Assembly: GCF_000341105.1 (NCBI RefSeq)
Contig: NZ_ANBB01000021.1
Location: 62,001 to 126,000, forward strand
Origin: Nocardiopsis potens DSM 45234
GTDB lineage: Bacteria; Actinomycetota; Actinomycetes; Streptosporangiales; Streptosporangiaceae
Direction of reading: 5' to 3'
DNA: 64,000 nucleotides
Under the pieces are notes generated by a model, which saw only the letters and a list, made by a program, of their open reading frames with translations, was not told the origin of the DNA and ran no database searches. Below, in pieces: positions 24,151 to 31,488 of the stretch. A program made the translations under genes and the position numbers. Position 1 is the first letter of the stretch; each line of letters opens with the position of its first letter.

Positions 24151-25689
24151 ATGACCGTCCATCGACTCACCCTCGGCGACGTCCTGCGCGAGCACCGGCG
24201 CTCCCGGCCGGACGACACGGCGGCCGTGGACGGCCCGGTGCGGCTCGGCTACGCCGAACTCGACGACCGGGTGAACCGGCTGGCGAACGCCCTGGCCGCG
24301 GCCGGCGTCGGCCGCGGCGACCGGGTCTGCTACATCGGGCGCAACTCCGTCCGGCTGCAGGAGGGCCTGCTCGCCGCGGGCCGGCTCGGCGCGGTGTTCG
24401 TCCCGGCGAACTGGCGGCAGAGCGCCGACGAGCTCGCCTTCGTCCTCTCCGACCTGGCCCCCGCCGCGGTGCTGTGGCAGTCCGAGGGCATCGGGGAGGC
24501 GGTCCGCGCCGCCCGCGAGGCCGCGCCGGAGGCCGCCGGGGCCCGCTGGGTGCACTGCGCGGCCGGGGCCCCGGGCACGGAGCCGGACGAGTACGAGGAG
24601 TTCCTGGCCGCCGCGCCGGCCGGGGACCCCGACGCCGACGGCGACGGCTCGCTGCCCGTGCTCGGCCTGTACACCGCGGCCTTCGACGGGCGGCCGAGCT
24701 GCGCGCTGCTCTCCTCCGACGCGCTGCTGGCGCACAGCGCGGTCCTGCTCTGGCTGCGCCGGATCGAGCCCGGGTTCACCTTCCTCAACAGCGGCCCTCT
24801 GTTCCACGTCGGCACGGTGATGTTCAATCTGGCCGCGCTGCACGCCGGGGGCACCAACGTCTACCTGCCCGCCTTCGACGCGGCCGAGGCGGCCCGGCTG
24901 ATCGAGGCCGAGCGGGTCGACCACATCTTCGGCTTCGGGCCGATGCTGGACGCCATCGCCGAGGCGGCCGGCGGCCGCGACCTGTCCAGCCTGCGCTTCA
25001 CCGCGCACTCCCCCGACTGGGACGCCCGGATCACCGTGGGGACCGACCCGTGGAACGCCTCCGGGATGGGCGGGTACGGGCAGACCGAGGCCGGCGGGAT
25101 GCTCACCTTCCTGGCCCTGGGCATGGGCGGGGCGGGCGGCGCGGGCCGCCCCTCGCCGATGGTGCAGGTGCGCATCGCCGGCCCGGACGGCGAGGAGCTG
25201 CCGGCCGGCGAGACCGGGGAGATCACCGCCCGGGGCAGGACCCTGTTCAGCGGCTACCACGGCCGCCCCGAGCTGAACCGGAGCAAGGCGGCGGGCGGCT
25301 GGCACCGCACCGGGGACCTGGGGCGGCGCGAACCCGACGGGACGATCTCCTTCATCGGCCCGCGGCTGAAGATGATCAAGACCGGGAACGAGAACGTCTA
25401 CCCGGCGGAGGTCGAGCGCGCGCTCAGGGCGCACCCGGAGATCGCCGACGCGGCGGTGATCGGGGTGCCGGACGAGCGGTGGGGGCAGAGCGTCACCGCG
25501 GTGGTGCGGCGGGCCCCCGGGTCGGCCCTGGACGCCGAGGCCGTGGTCGCGCACGCCCGCTCCCTGCTGGCCTCGTACAAGAAGCCGCGGCGGGTGGTGT
25601 TCACCGAGGAGGTGCCCCGGGCCGGGCAGCTGCCGGACTACGCGGCGCTGGACGCGGCGCACGGCGGCGGGGGCTACCCGGGGGAGTGA
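24151..25689 (+). CDS. Acyl-CoA synthetase homologue with degenerate ATP-binding loop and no catalytic Lys
   Basis: The 512-residue protein aligns over the whole length of class I acyl-CoA synthetases: LGYAELDDRVNRLANALAAAGVGRGDRV, GGYGQTEAGG, GEITARGRTLFSGYHG, WHRTGDLGRREPDG, IKTGNENVYPAEVERAL. The P-loop, normally YTSGTTGxPKG, reads YTAAFDGRPSCALLS (residues 174-188), and the C-terminal region with the adenylation lysine reads EEVPRAGQLPDYAALD, with no Lys. It may bind but not activate acyl groups, or be a pseudoenzyme. A family with TAAF-G-P at this site exists in other actinobacteria as far as I recall. The ATG at 24151 follows GGAGGCAGC. Confidence 0.82.
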   Translation: MTVHRLTLGDVLREHRRSRPDDTAAVDGPVRLGYAELDDRVNRLANALAAAGVGRGDRVCYIGRNSVRLQEGLLAAGRLGAVFVPANWRQSADELAFVLSDLAPAAVLWQSEGIGEAVRAAREAAPEAAGARWVHCAAGAPGTEPDEYEEFLAAAPAGDPDADGDGSLPVLGLYTAAFDGRPSCALLSSDALLAHSAVLLWLRRIEPGFTFLNSGPLFHVGTVMFNLAALHAGGTNVYLPAFDAAEAARLIEAERVDHIFGFGPMLDAIAEAAGGRDLSSLRFTAHSPDWDARITVGTDPWNASGMGGYGQTEAGGMLTFLALGMGGAGGAGRPSPMVQVRIAGPDGEELPAGETGEITARGRTLFSGYHGRPELNRSKAAGGWHRTGDLGRREPDGTISFIGPRLKMIKTGNENVYPAEVERALRAHPEIADAAVIGVPDERWGQSVTAVVRRAPGSALDAEAVVAHARSLLASYKKPRRVVFTEEVPRAGQLPDYAALDAAHGGGGYPGE

Positions 25690-26232
25690 GCGGCGCCGCG
25701 GGTGCGGACCGGGCCCAGGGGCGGGGGACAGCCCCTGGGACCGACCGCGGGGCGGCCCGGGCCCCGGCCGGAGGCGGCCCCCGCGCCCGCCGGGGAGCGG
25801 GGCCCGCCGAGTTCAGAACGTAGCGACCCGGGGGTCACGCCCATGGACTGTTCGTGTAACTGAAATGTCTCGATTTGTCCGTTGAACGATCCGGGAACGC
25901 CCGCATGAGCAGCAAGGATAAGCAGCCGATAAACGGCCTTCCACCCCCGCAGGCGGCCGGATCCGGCCGCCGCCCCGGGGTTTCGGCACTTCGGGGACCT
26001 CTCCGAGCAGCGCATACGCCGCTCCCGCCCCTCGCCCCGCCCGCCCCCCGGCCGGCCTCTCGGGCGCTCCGCCCGCCCCTCGCCGAGCAGGCCGGACGCA
26101 CCGGCGCCCGGAAGCCGCCCGCTCCTCCGGCGATCCACCGGCCGCCGACGGCCCTGCCAGCCGGCTTCGGGGCGATGCGCGCGGAGAGCAGGCCCCGTGC
26201 GGGCGAGGAGGCGCGCCGATCGCCCCGGCCGG
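25690..26232. other. Gene-free gap with a lower-GC segment
   Basis: I see no convincing gene. Bases 25820-25945 have clearly lower GC than the surroundings and include the AT-rich run GTGTAACTGAAATG and GTCCGTTGAACGATCC, possibly the remnant of a promoter or of a lost gene. Leftward reading frames here (for example 25674-26138) have no family resemblance. Confidence 0.4.
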
Positions 26233-26274
26233 CGGCCCCCGGGCGGCCCGTCGCGGCCGGGCCGCCGGGGGCCG
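26233..26274 (-). terminator. Terminator after the cyclase gene
   Basis: CGGCCCCCGGGCGGCCCG (26233-26250) pairs with CCGGGCCGCCGGGGGCCG (26257-26274) with one bulged base, 15 bases past the stop of the leftward cyclase gene. Confidence 0.6.
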
Positions 26275-26288
26275 TCCGGCAGGGGGCG

Positions 26289-27233
26289 TCACAGCACCGC
26301 GACCGGGTTGACCGGGCTCGCCGTGCCTCCGTGGAGCGGGAGCGGGAGGGCGATGAAGAGGAAGTCGGAGCGGTCCTCGGCGGCGAGCGCCGCGGCCAGG
26401 TCCTCCAGCCAGAGCATCTCCGCCAGGTGGATGCCGTGCCGCCAGAGCAGGGTGAGGTGCAGGTCGTCGCCGAGGTCCTCGTCGGAGCGGCCGTCGGCGT
26501 TGAGGCCCTGCACCGCGGTGTTGTCCGCGGCGACCAGCGCGACGTCGCGCGCGGCCAGCCAGCGCCCGGCGTCGGCGCCCAGGCCGGGCTGGGCGCCCTG
26601 GTAGTGCGCGGGGTCCTCGGCCCAGGCCAGCGGCCACCCGGTGCGCAGCAGCACCGCGTCGCCGGCCCGCGGCCCGCCCGCCCCGGCGGCGTCCGCCATC
26701 TCCGCCAGCTCCTCCGCGCCGACCCGGTCCCCGGCCTCCAGCCGCTCCACCCCGCGGTGCCGGGCCGCGTCGAACAGCACGCCGCGGGCGACCACACCGC
26801 GCCCGGCGGCGTGCTCGATGCCCAGCCGGCCCGCGCCGTAGCTGCGCACCCTGCCGGCCGGGTGGCCGTTGTAGAGCGCGTCCCCGGTCCACATGTGGCA
26901 GAGCGCGTCCATGTGCGTGGTGGTGCCGTGCGGGGAGAGCACCAGCGCGTCGTCGGCGGTCTTCAGCCCGGCGCCGATCGGGCGCACGCCGGCCGCGTAG
27001 TCGCCGCCGTCGACCGACATGAAGTGCTGCGGCAGCGGCCGGCCCGCCATGTGCGGGACCCCCGACGGAGCCGTCCCCGAGGTCGCCCCCTTGATCGGCA
27101 GGGCCAGGCTGAACACCCGGCCGGTGCGCGCCGCCGACAGCGCGGCGAGCACCCGCTCCGGGGTGAGCAGGTTCAACGTGCCGAGCTGGTCGCCGTCCCC
27201 CCAGCGCCCCCAGTTGTGCGGCGGTTCGGGCAT
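26289..27233 (-). CDS. Cyclase/kynurenine-formamidase-like metal-dependent hydrolase
   Basis: The 314-residue protein belongs to the cyclase superfamily. It has N-terminal WGRWGDGDQLGTLNLLTPERV, the metal-binding HGTTTHMDALCHM (His/Asp/His ligands), and GRGVVARGVLFDAARH. The group includes kynurenine formamidase and isatin hydrolase; the long form with the WG-DQ-G-N start is common in actinobacterial and proteobacterial catabolic clusters. It could open a lactone, amide or 1,3-dicarbonyl. The start at 27233 has GGAGGAC upstream. It diverges from the esterase at 27406; no ACCAAGC operator lies in the 172-bp gap. Confidence 0.82.
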   Translation of the reverse strand: MPEPPHNWGRWGDGDQLGTLNLLTPERVLAALSAARTGRVFSLALPIKGATSGTAPSGVPHMAGRPLPQHFMSVDGGDYAAGVRPIGAGLKTADDALVLSPHGTTTHMDALCHMWTGDALYNGHPAGRVRSYGAGRLGIEHAAGRGVVARGVLFDAARHRGVERLEAGDRVGAEELAEMADAAGAGGPRAGDAVLLRTGWPLAWAEDPAHYQGAQPGLGADAGRWLAARDVALVAADNTAVQGLNADGRSDEDLGDDLHLTLLWRHGIHLAEMLWLEDLAAALAAEDRSDFLFIALPLPLHGGTASPVNPVAVL

Positions 27234-27405
27234 GGCCGTCCTCCTGTCCGTTCGTGCGCGGTGCGCGCCGCCGCCCGCGGATGCGGGCCGCCGGGGCGTG
27301 CGGCGCCTCTCATCGGGCCCCGGGTCCCGGGCGGGCGCGTCCGGGGGCGGGTGGTCTACAGTCGCGGAGGCGGCCGCCGCGCGGCCGGAGAAGGGAGTGT
27401 CGCAG

Positions 27406-28635
27406 GTGAGATCGGCAGCTCAGAGCGGAGAGGCGGTTCCGGAGGGGGCCGCCGGGGTGCAGGGGACGTGCGCGCCGGAGTTCGCGCGGGTGCGCAAGGT
27501 GTTCGAGAACAACTTCGCCCGCGGCCTGGAGACCGGGGCCGCGATCACCGTGCACGTCGGCGACGAGAAGGTCGTGGAGCTGTGGGGCGGCCTCGCCGAC
27601 CACAAGAGCGGGCGCCGCTGGGAGCGCGACACCCCCTGCTTCGCGTTCTCCTGCACCAAGGCGCTGACCGCGGCCGCCGCGCTGCGCACCGCCGAGCGCG
27701 GCGGGCACGACCTCGGCGCGCCGGCGGCCTCCTGGTGGCCCGGGTTCGACGCGGCGGGCAAGGCCGGGGTGACCGGCGAGCACCTCCTCTCCCACCAGGC
27801 GGGGCTGCCCGCGTTCGCCCGGCCGGTGACGGCGGAGGAGGCCGCCGACCCGGCGGCGATGGCCGCGCTGCTCGCCGGGCAGGCGCCCGAGTGGGAGCCG
27901 GGGACCGCGCACGGTTACCACACCTTCACCTACGGCTGGCTGGCCGGGGAGATCGTGCGCCGGCTGGACGGGCGCACCGTGGGCCGCTACGTGGCCGACG
28001 AGATCGCCGGGCCGCTCGGCCTGGACCTGTGGGTCGGCGCGCCCGACGCGGTGCTGGACCGCGCCGCGCGGCTCACCTCCTCCGCCGCCGACGCGGAGCG
28101 CGGCGGGGCTGCGGCCGGTGCCGCGCCGACCGGGGACGACCCGCTCAGCCGGATGAAGCGCGCCGCGCAGGACCCGGAGAGCGCGTTCTCCCGGAGCTTC
28201 GCCCAGCCCGACGTCTCGGCGGTGCCCGGCCGGTTCAACAACCGGGGCGTGCTCGCCGCGGGGTGGCCGGCCGCCGGCGTGGTCGCCTCCGCCACCGGCC
28301 TGGCCGGGTTCTACCGCGACCTGCTGGCCGGGCGGATCGTCGCCCCGGAGACGCTGCGCGGCGCCGTCCGCCCCCGGGTGGCCGGCCCGGACCGGGTGCT
28401 GGTGCTGGAGAGCTCGTTCGGGCTGGGCTTCATGCGGCCCTCGCTCACCTTCGCGGTGCCCCGGGCCGCCCGGCAGGGCGCGTTCGGGCACACCGGCTCG
28501 GGCGGCTCGATCGGCCTGGCCGACATCGATCACGGCATCTCCCTGGGCTACGTGGTGAACGGCCTGGGCGCGCAGCTGTCCGGCGGGATGCGCTCCATGC
28601 GCCTGGTCAAGGCGGTCTACGACAGCCTCCGCTGA
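27406..28635 (+). CDS. Serine hydrolase of the beta-lactamase/EstB family (putative esterase)
   Basis: The 409-residue protein has the serine beta-lactamase-like fold. The nucleophile motif is SCTK (in AFSCTKALTAAAALRT), the Tyr motif is in HGYHTFTYGWLAGEI, and the third element is FGHTGSGGSIGLAD. Proteins of this type in catabolic clusters are usually esterases or lactonases. After Baeyer-Villiger oxidation by an LLM enzyme such a hydrolase would cut the ester or lactone, which is inference. A GTG at 27406 is placed nine bases after AAGGGA; an in-frame GTG at 27397 is too close to it. It is convergent with the SDR gene, 28 bases apart. Confidence 0.85.
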   Translation: MRSAAQSGEAVPEGAAGVQGTCAPEFARVRKVFENNFARGLETGAAITVHVGDEKVVELWGGLADHKSGRRWERDTPCFAFSCTKALTAAAALRTAERGGHDLGAPAASWWPGFDAAGKAGVTGEHLLSHQAGLPAFARPVTAEEAADPAAMAALLAGQAPEWEPGTAHGYHTFTYGWLAGEIVRRLDGRTVGRYVADEIAGPLGLDLWVGAPDAVLDRAARLTSSAADAERGGAAAGAAPTGDDPLSRMKRAAQDPESAFSRSFAQPDVSAVPGRFNNRGVLAAGWPAAGVVASATGLAGFYRDLLAGRIVAPETLRGAVRPRVAGPDRVLVLESSFGLGFMRPSLTFAVPRAARQGAFGHTGSGGSIGLADIDHGISLGYVVNGLGAQLSGGMRSMRLVKAVYDSLR

Positions 28636-28663
28636 GCGGCGGGGCCGGCCGGGCGCCCGCGGG

Positions 28664-29443
28664 TCAGTGCATGGTCATGCCGCCGCTCAGCGAGAGCGTC
28701 TGGCCGGTGATGTAGGAGGCCCCGGGGCCGGCCAGGAAGGCGGCGGCCTCGGCCACGTCCCGCGGGTCCCCCAGCCGGCCGACCGGGATCCGCCGGGCCA
28801 GCCGGTCCACCAGGCCGGGGTGCTCCCGGGCCACCCCGCGCAGCATCGGCGTGTCGGTGGGGCCGGGGCAGAGCACGTTGCTGGTCACCCCGTGCCGGGC
28901 GGTCTCCCTGGCCAGCGTCTTGGCCAGCCCGAACAGCGCGGCCTTGGTCGCCGCGTAGGCGCCCTCCCCGCCGGAGCCGGCCCGGGCGCCGTCGGAGGAG
29001 ACGAAGATCAGCCGGCCGAACCCGCGCTCGGTCATCCCGGGCAGGAACGCCTGGGTGAGCTGCATCGGGGCGCGGGCGTTGACCCGCCACATCAGGTCCC
29101 AGTCGGCGGGGTCGCTGTCGCAGAACGGGCCGATCACGCTCACCCCGGCGTTGTGCACCAGGACGTCCACGCCGCCGGGGGCGGCGGCGCGCACCCGGTC
29201 GACGCCGGCGGCGACGTCCTCCGGGTCGGCCAGGTCGATCCGGACCGCGGCGGCGCCGGGCAGCGCCGCGGCGGTCCGCTCCGCCCCCGCCCCGTCGACG
29301 TCGGCCGCCACCGTGCGCGCGCCGGCCGCGGCCAGCGCCGCGCAGACCGCCCGGCCGATGCCGCCCGCTCCTCCGGTGACCAGCGCGGTCCGCCCGTGGA
29401 GGGGGCGCCCGTAGAGGGGCCGCCCGCGGTGTCCGTCGGCCAT
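28664..29443 (-). CDS. Short-chain dehydrogenase/reductase
   Basis: The 259-residue classical SDR has the NAD(P)-binding TGGAGGIGRAV near residue 23, AADVDGA after strand 2 (an Asp that favours NAD(H)), VHNAGVS, the catalytic Ser in FVSSDGARAG, YAATK (Tyr and Lys) and LCPGPTDTPML. It oxidises or reduces a hydroxy/keto group. The ATG at 29443 follows GGGAAGGACGGAG and matches the usual N-terminus. It is 47 bp downstream of the isochorismatase-like gene on the same strand, probably one transcript from the site 5 region. Confidence 0.9.
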   Translation of the reverse strand: MADGHRGRPLYGRPLHGRTALVTGGAGGIGRAVCAALAAAGARTVAADVDGAGAERTAAALPGAAAVRIDLADPEDVAAGVDRVRAAAPGGVDVLVHNAGVSVIGPFCDSDPADWDLMWRVNARAPMQLTQAFLPGMTERGFGRLIFVSSDGARAGSGGEGAYAATKAALFGLAKTLARETARHGVTSNVLCPGPTDTPMLRGVAREHPGLVDRLARRIPVGRLGDPRDVAEAAAFLAGPGASYITGQTLSLSGGMTMH

Positions 29444-29490
29444 CCGCTCCGTCCTTCCCGTCGGCCGCCGCCCGGCGGCTCCGGCCCCGC

Positions 29491-30114
29491 TCAGCCGGCC
29501 CAGGCGGCGGCGATGTCCGCCGCCGGCGCCCGCGCCGCGAGCAGGGCGATGGTGTTCTCCATGACCGCCCGCGCGTACTCCTCCGGGACCCCCGCCACCG
29601 CGTCCTCGGCGACGACGACCCGGTAGCCGAGGTTGACCGCCTCCAGGGCGAGCCCCAGGACGCCCAGGTTGACCGAGAGGCCGAGGGCGACCACGGTTCC
29701 GGTGCCCATCGCGCGCAGCGCGGTGTCCAGCCCGGTCCCGGTGAACGGGGAGAAGCCGTGGTGGCGGCGGGACTCCAGGTCGCCGGGGGCGCGCAGGCCG
29801 CCGAGGACCTCGACGGCCGGGGTGCCCTCCAGCATGTGCCCGGGGTCGCGCAGCAGGCGGCGGATGAACGGGGAGTTGCCGGTGTGGCTGCCCCGGCGGT
29901 CGGCCCGGAAGGCCGCGGTGCAGTGCACCACCGGGACGCCCGCGGCGCGCGCGGCGCCCAGCACCCGGGCGGCGTTGGCCCGCAGGCCCGCCCGGTCCGC
30001 GGCCGCGGCGAGCTCGGGGAAGCGCGCCCCCTCGCCGATGACGCCCTCCTGCAGCTCCATCGCGAGCACCGCGGTGCGCTCCGGTGCGAGCGCGGCGCGC
30101 AGGTCGAACGGCAT
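29491..30114 (-). CDS. Isochorismatase-fold protein lacking the catalytic Cys
   Basis: The 207-residue protein has the isochorismatase-like alpha/beta fold (RTAVLAMELQEGVIGEGARFPEL, VPVVHCTAAFRADRRGSH, DLESRRHHGFSPFTGTGLDTALRAMG, VALGLSVNLGVLGLALEAVNLGY, DAVAG). The Asp of the usual DMQ motif is Glu (AMELQ), and the nucleophilic Cys of amidohydrolase members (normally in TDVCV) is Gly (VNLGVLG). It may use isochorismatase-like acid chemistry or be non-catalytic. The ATG at 30114 was chosen over 30237, which overlaps operator site 5. The SDR gene follows. Confidence 0.8.
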   Translation of the reverse strand: MPFDLRAALAPERTAVLAMELQEGVIGEGARFPELAAAADRAGLRANAARVLGAARAAGVPVVHCTAAFRADRRGSHTGNSPFIRRLLRDPGHMLEGTPAVEVLGGLRAPGDLESRRHHGFSPFTGTGLDTALRAMGTGTVVALGLSVNLGVLGLALEAVNLGYRVVVAEDAVAGVPEEYARAVMENTIALLAARAPAADIAAAWAG

Positions 30115-30236
30115 CGGCTCCCGCCTTTCTCCGGGTCCGGACCGGCGCGCGGGCGCCGGTCCGCCGCGCCTCCCCGCTCCGGGCCCGGGGAGGCGCGGCC
30201 GCGGCCGGCCGGGGCGGTGCCCGCCCTTGCCGACCA

Positions 30237-30254
30237 ACCAAGCGTACGCTAGCT
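30237..30254. promoter_or_regulatory. TetR-type operator, site 5
   Basis: ACCAAGCGTACGCTAGCT keeps seven of eight bases in the left-right match near the centre and contains TACGCT, the -10-like hexamer seen beside sites 1 and 4. It lies between the divergent isochorismatase-like gene (start 30114) and the DUF35 gene (start 30338), so it can control both. Confidence 0.6.
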
Positions 30255-30337
30255 TGACTGCATCCGGTTGTCACGGGCCCCGCGGCGGGCCGGGCGCCGG
30301 ACCGCACCGCAGGGCCGGCAGTGAGGAGGTCGCCGCG

Positions 30338-30769
30338 ATGAGCGTCCCCGGCGAGCGCCCGCACCCGGTGCCGACCCCGCTCACCGAGCCGTACTGGGCC
30401 TCCTGCCGGGCCGGCGTGCTCTCCATCCAGCGGTGCGCCTCCTGCCGCCGCTACGTGCACTTCCCCGAGGAGCGCTGCCCGTTCTGCGGCGGCGGCTCCC
30501 TGGCCTACGAGGCGGTCTCCGGGCGGGGGCGCGTGGTCACCCACACCACGGTGCACCGCCCCTTCGTCCCCGGCTTCGCCGGCCTGGCCCCCTACACCGT
30601 GGCCTGGGTGGAACTGGAGGAGCAGCCCGGGCTGCGCGCCTTCGGCGGCCTGCTCGGCCACCCGCCCGGCACCGAGGCGATCGGCCTGCCGGTCGAGGTG
30701 GCCTTCACCGACCTGCCCGGCTTCGGCCCGATCCCCGACTTCCGCCCCCGACGCGAAGGAGAGCGATGA
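30338..30769 (+). CDS. DUF35 / Zn-ribbon OB-fold protein, paralogue 2
   Basis: The 143-residue protein has a zinc ribbon CASCRRYVHFPEERCPFC (C-x2-C-x11-C-x2-C) and an OB-fold with GRGRVVTHTTVHRPFVPGFAGLAPYTVAWVELEEQPGLRAFGGL. It is homologous to the 8476 protein and would pair with a thiolase-fold partner; the closest unpaired one is the Ltp2-like gene at 21077. The ATG at 30338 follows GAGGAGGTCGCCGCG. The stop overlaps the start of the VOC gene (ATGA at 30766-30769). Confidence 0.88.
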   Translation: MSVPGERPHPVPTPLTEPYWASCRAGVLSIQRCASCRRYVHFPEERCPFCGGGSLAYEAVSGRGRVVTHTTVHRPFVPGFAGLAPYTVAWVELEEQPGLRAFGGLLGHPPGTEAIGLPVEVAFTDLPGFGPIPDFRPRREGER

Positions 30770-31125
30770 GCGACGGCGCCGCCGCGGCCCGCATCGGCAA
30801 CGTCCTGTACCCCAGCACCGACGTGGCGGCCTCCACCGCCTTCTACCGCGACGGCCTCGGCCTGCCGGTCCGGTTCACCGACGGGGACCGGTTCGCCGCG
30901 CTGGACGGCGGCGGGGTCACCCTGGCCCTGTCCGCCGGGAGCGAGGAGGTGACCGGCGGCGTCCCCGCCGTCTCGGTGCGGGTGCCCGACGTCGAGGCGG
31001 CCGTCGCCGAGCTGACCCGCCGGGGGGCACCGCTGCTCCGCCCGGCCGAGGCCGGCCCGCACGAGGTCCGCGCCGTCGTCGCCGACCCCGCGGGCAACCC
31101 CGTCGTCCTCTACTCCGTTGAGTGA
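30766..31125 (+). CDS. VOC-superfamily (glyoxalase-like) protein
   Basis: The 119-residue protein contains one vicinal-oxygen-chelate domain: RIGNVLYPSTDVAASTAFYRDGLGLPVRF, ALDGGGVTLALS, AVSVRVPDVEAAVAELTRRGAPLL, ADPAGNPVVLYSVE. Members are metal-dependent lyases, epimerases (methylmalonyl-CoA epimerase) or dioxygenases; the usual first metal His (near the N-terminus) is not obvious here, so a binding role is possible. It is translationally coupled to the DUF35 gene, and RBS GAAGGAG lies inside that gene. Confidence 0.82.
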   Translation: MSDGAAAARIGNVLYPSTDVAASTAFYRDGLGLPVRFTDGDRFAALDGGGVTLALSAGSEEVTGGVPAVSVRVPDVEAAVAELTRRGAPLLRPAEAGPHEVRAVVADPAGNPVVLYSVE

Positions 31126-31420
31126 ATCCCAGCGTTCCTCTCGCTGGTCTTCATTCCTGCTTCACCGACCGCCGCCGACTCCGAAGAGCGAGGTCTCACA
31201 CGGTCTCCACGAGGCGTTTCTCCTCTCCGGGCAACTTCCCGGCGAGGGTTCCCATATCAGGCGGTGCTCTCTTCGAGACGCGCCCGCTTCCAGGCGCTCT
31301 GACGGTGAACGCCCTGCATACGCGCCGGATCACTGAACCGCCTGAGGCGATGGTAACGGAAATCATTGAGAAGTACCGATGAAATCACCAACAGTTGTCA
31401 GCCCCCCTCCCCGGCGGTGA
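31126..31420. other. Low-GC, gene-poor segment
   Basis: About 275 bases (31126-31400) have an estimated 55-58% GC against about 75% around them. Short reading frames exist on the plus strand (31122-31382, 86 codons; 31118-31336, 72 codons), but they have no family resemblance, no SD and atypical third positions. The composition suggests acquired or relic DNA between two catabolic genes. Confidence 0.45.
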
Positions 31421-31460
31421 CCCCGGTGCCGCGCGCCCGGCCGGGCGCGCGGCACCGGGG
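31421..31460. repeat. 40-bp perfect palindrome upstream of an acyl-CoA synthetase gene
   Basis: Twenty-base arms (31421-31440 and 31441-31460) are exactly complementary with no spacer; the left arm begins CCCCGGTGCCGCGCGC. It ends 28 bases before the GTG at 31489. It could end transcription from the left, act as an operator, or regulate translation of the next gene. Confidence 0.85.
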
Positions 31461-31488
31461 ACCGCAGGCAGCGAAGGAGCCCGGAACC

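Noticed and set aside
25674-26138. 154-codon leftward gene after the ligase homologue
   Set aside because: Arg/Gly-rich ends, an overlap with the ligase stop and no recognisable motif; only its middle has normal composition.
31122-31382. 86-codon gene in the low-GC segment
   Set aside because: It has no SD, no family resemblance and no clear coding bias, and it overlaps the end of the VOC gene.
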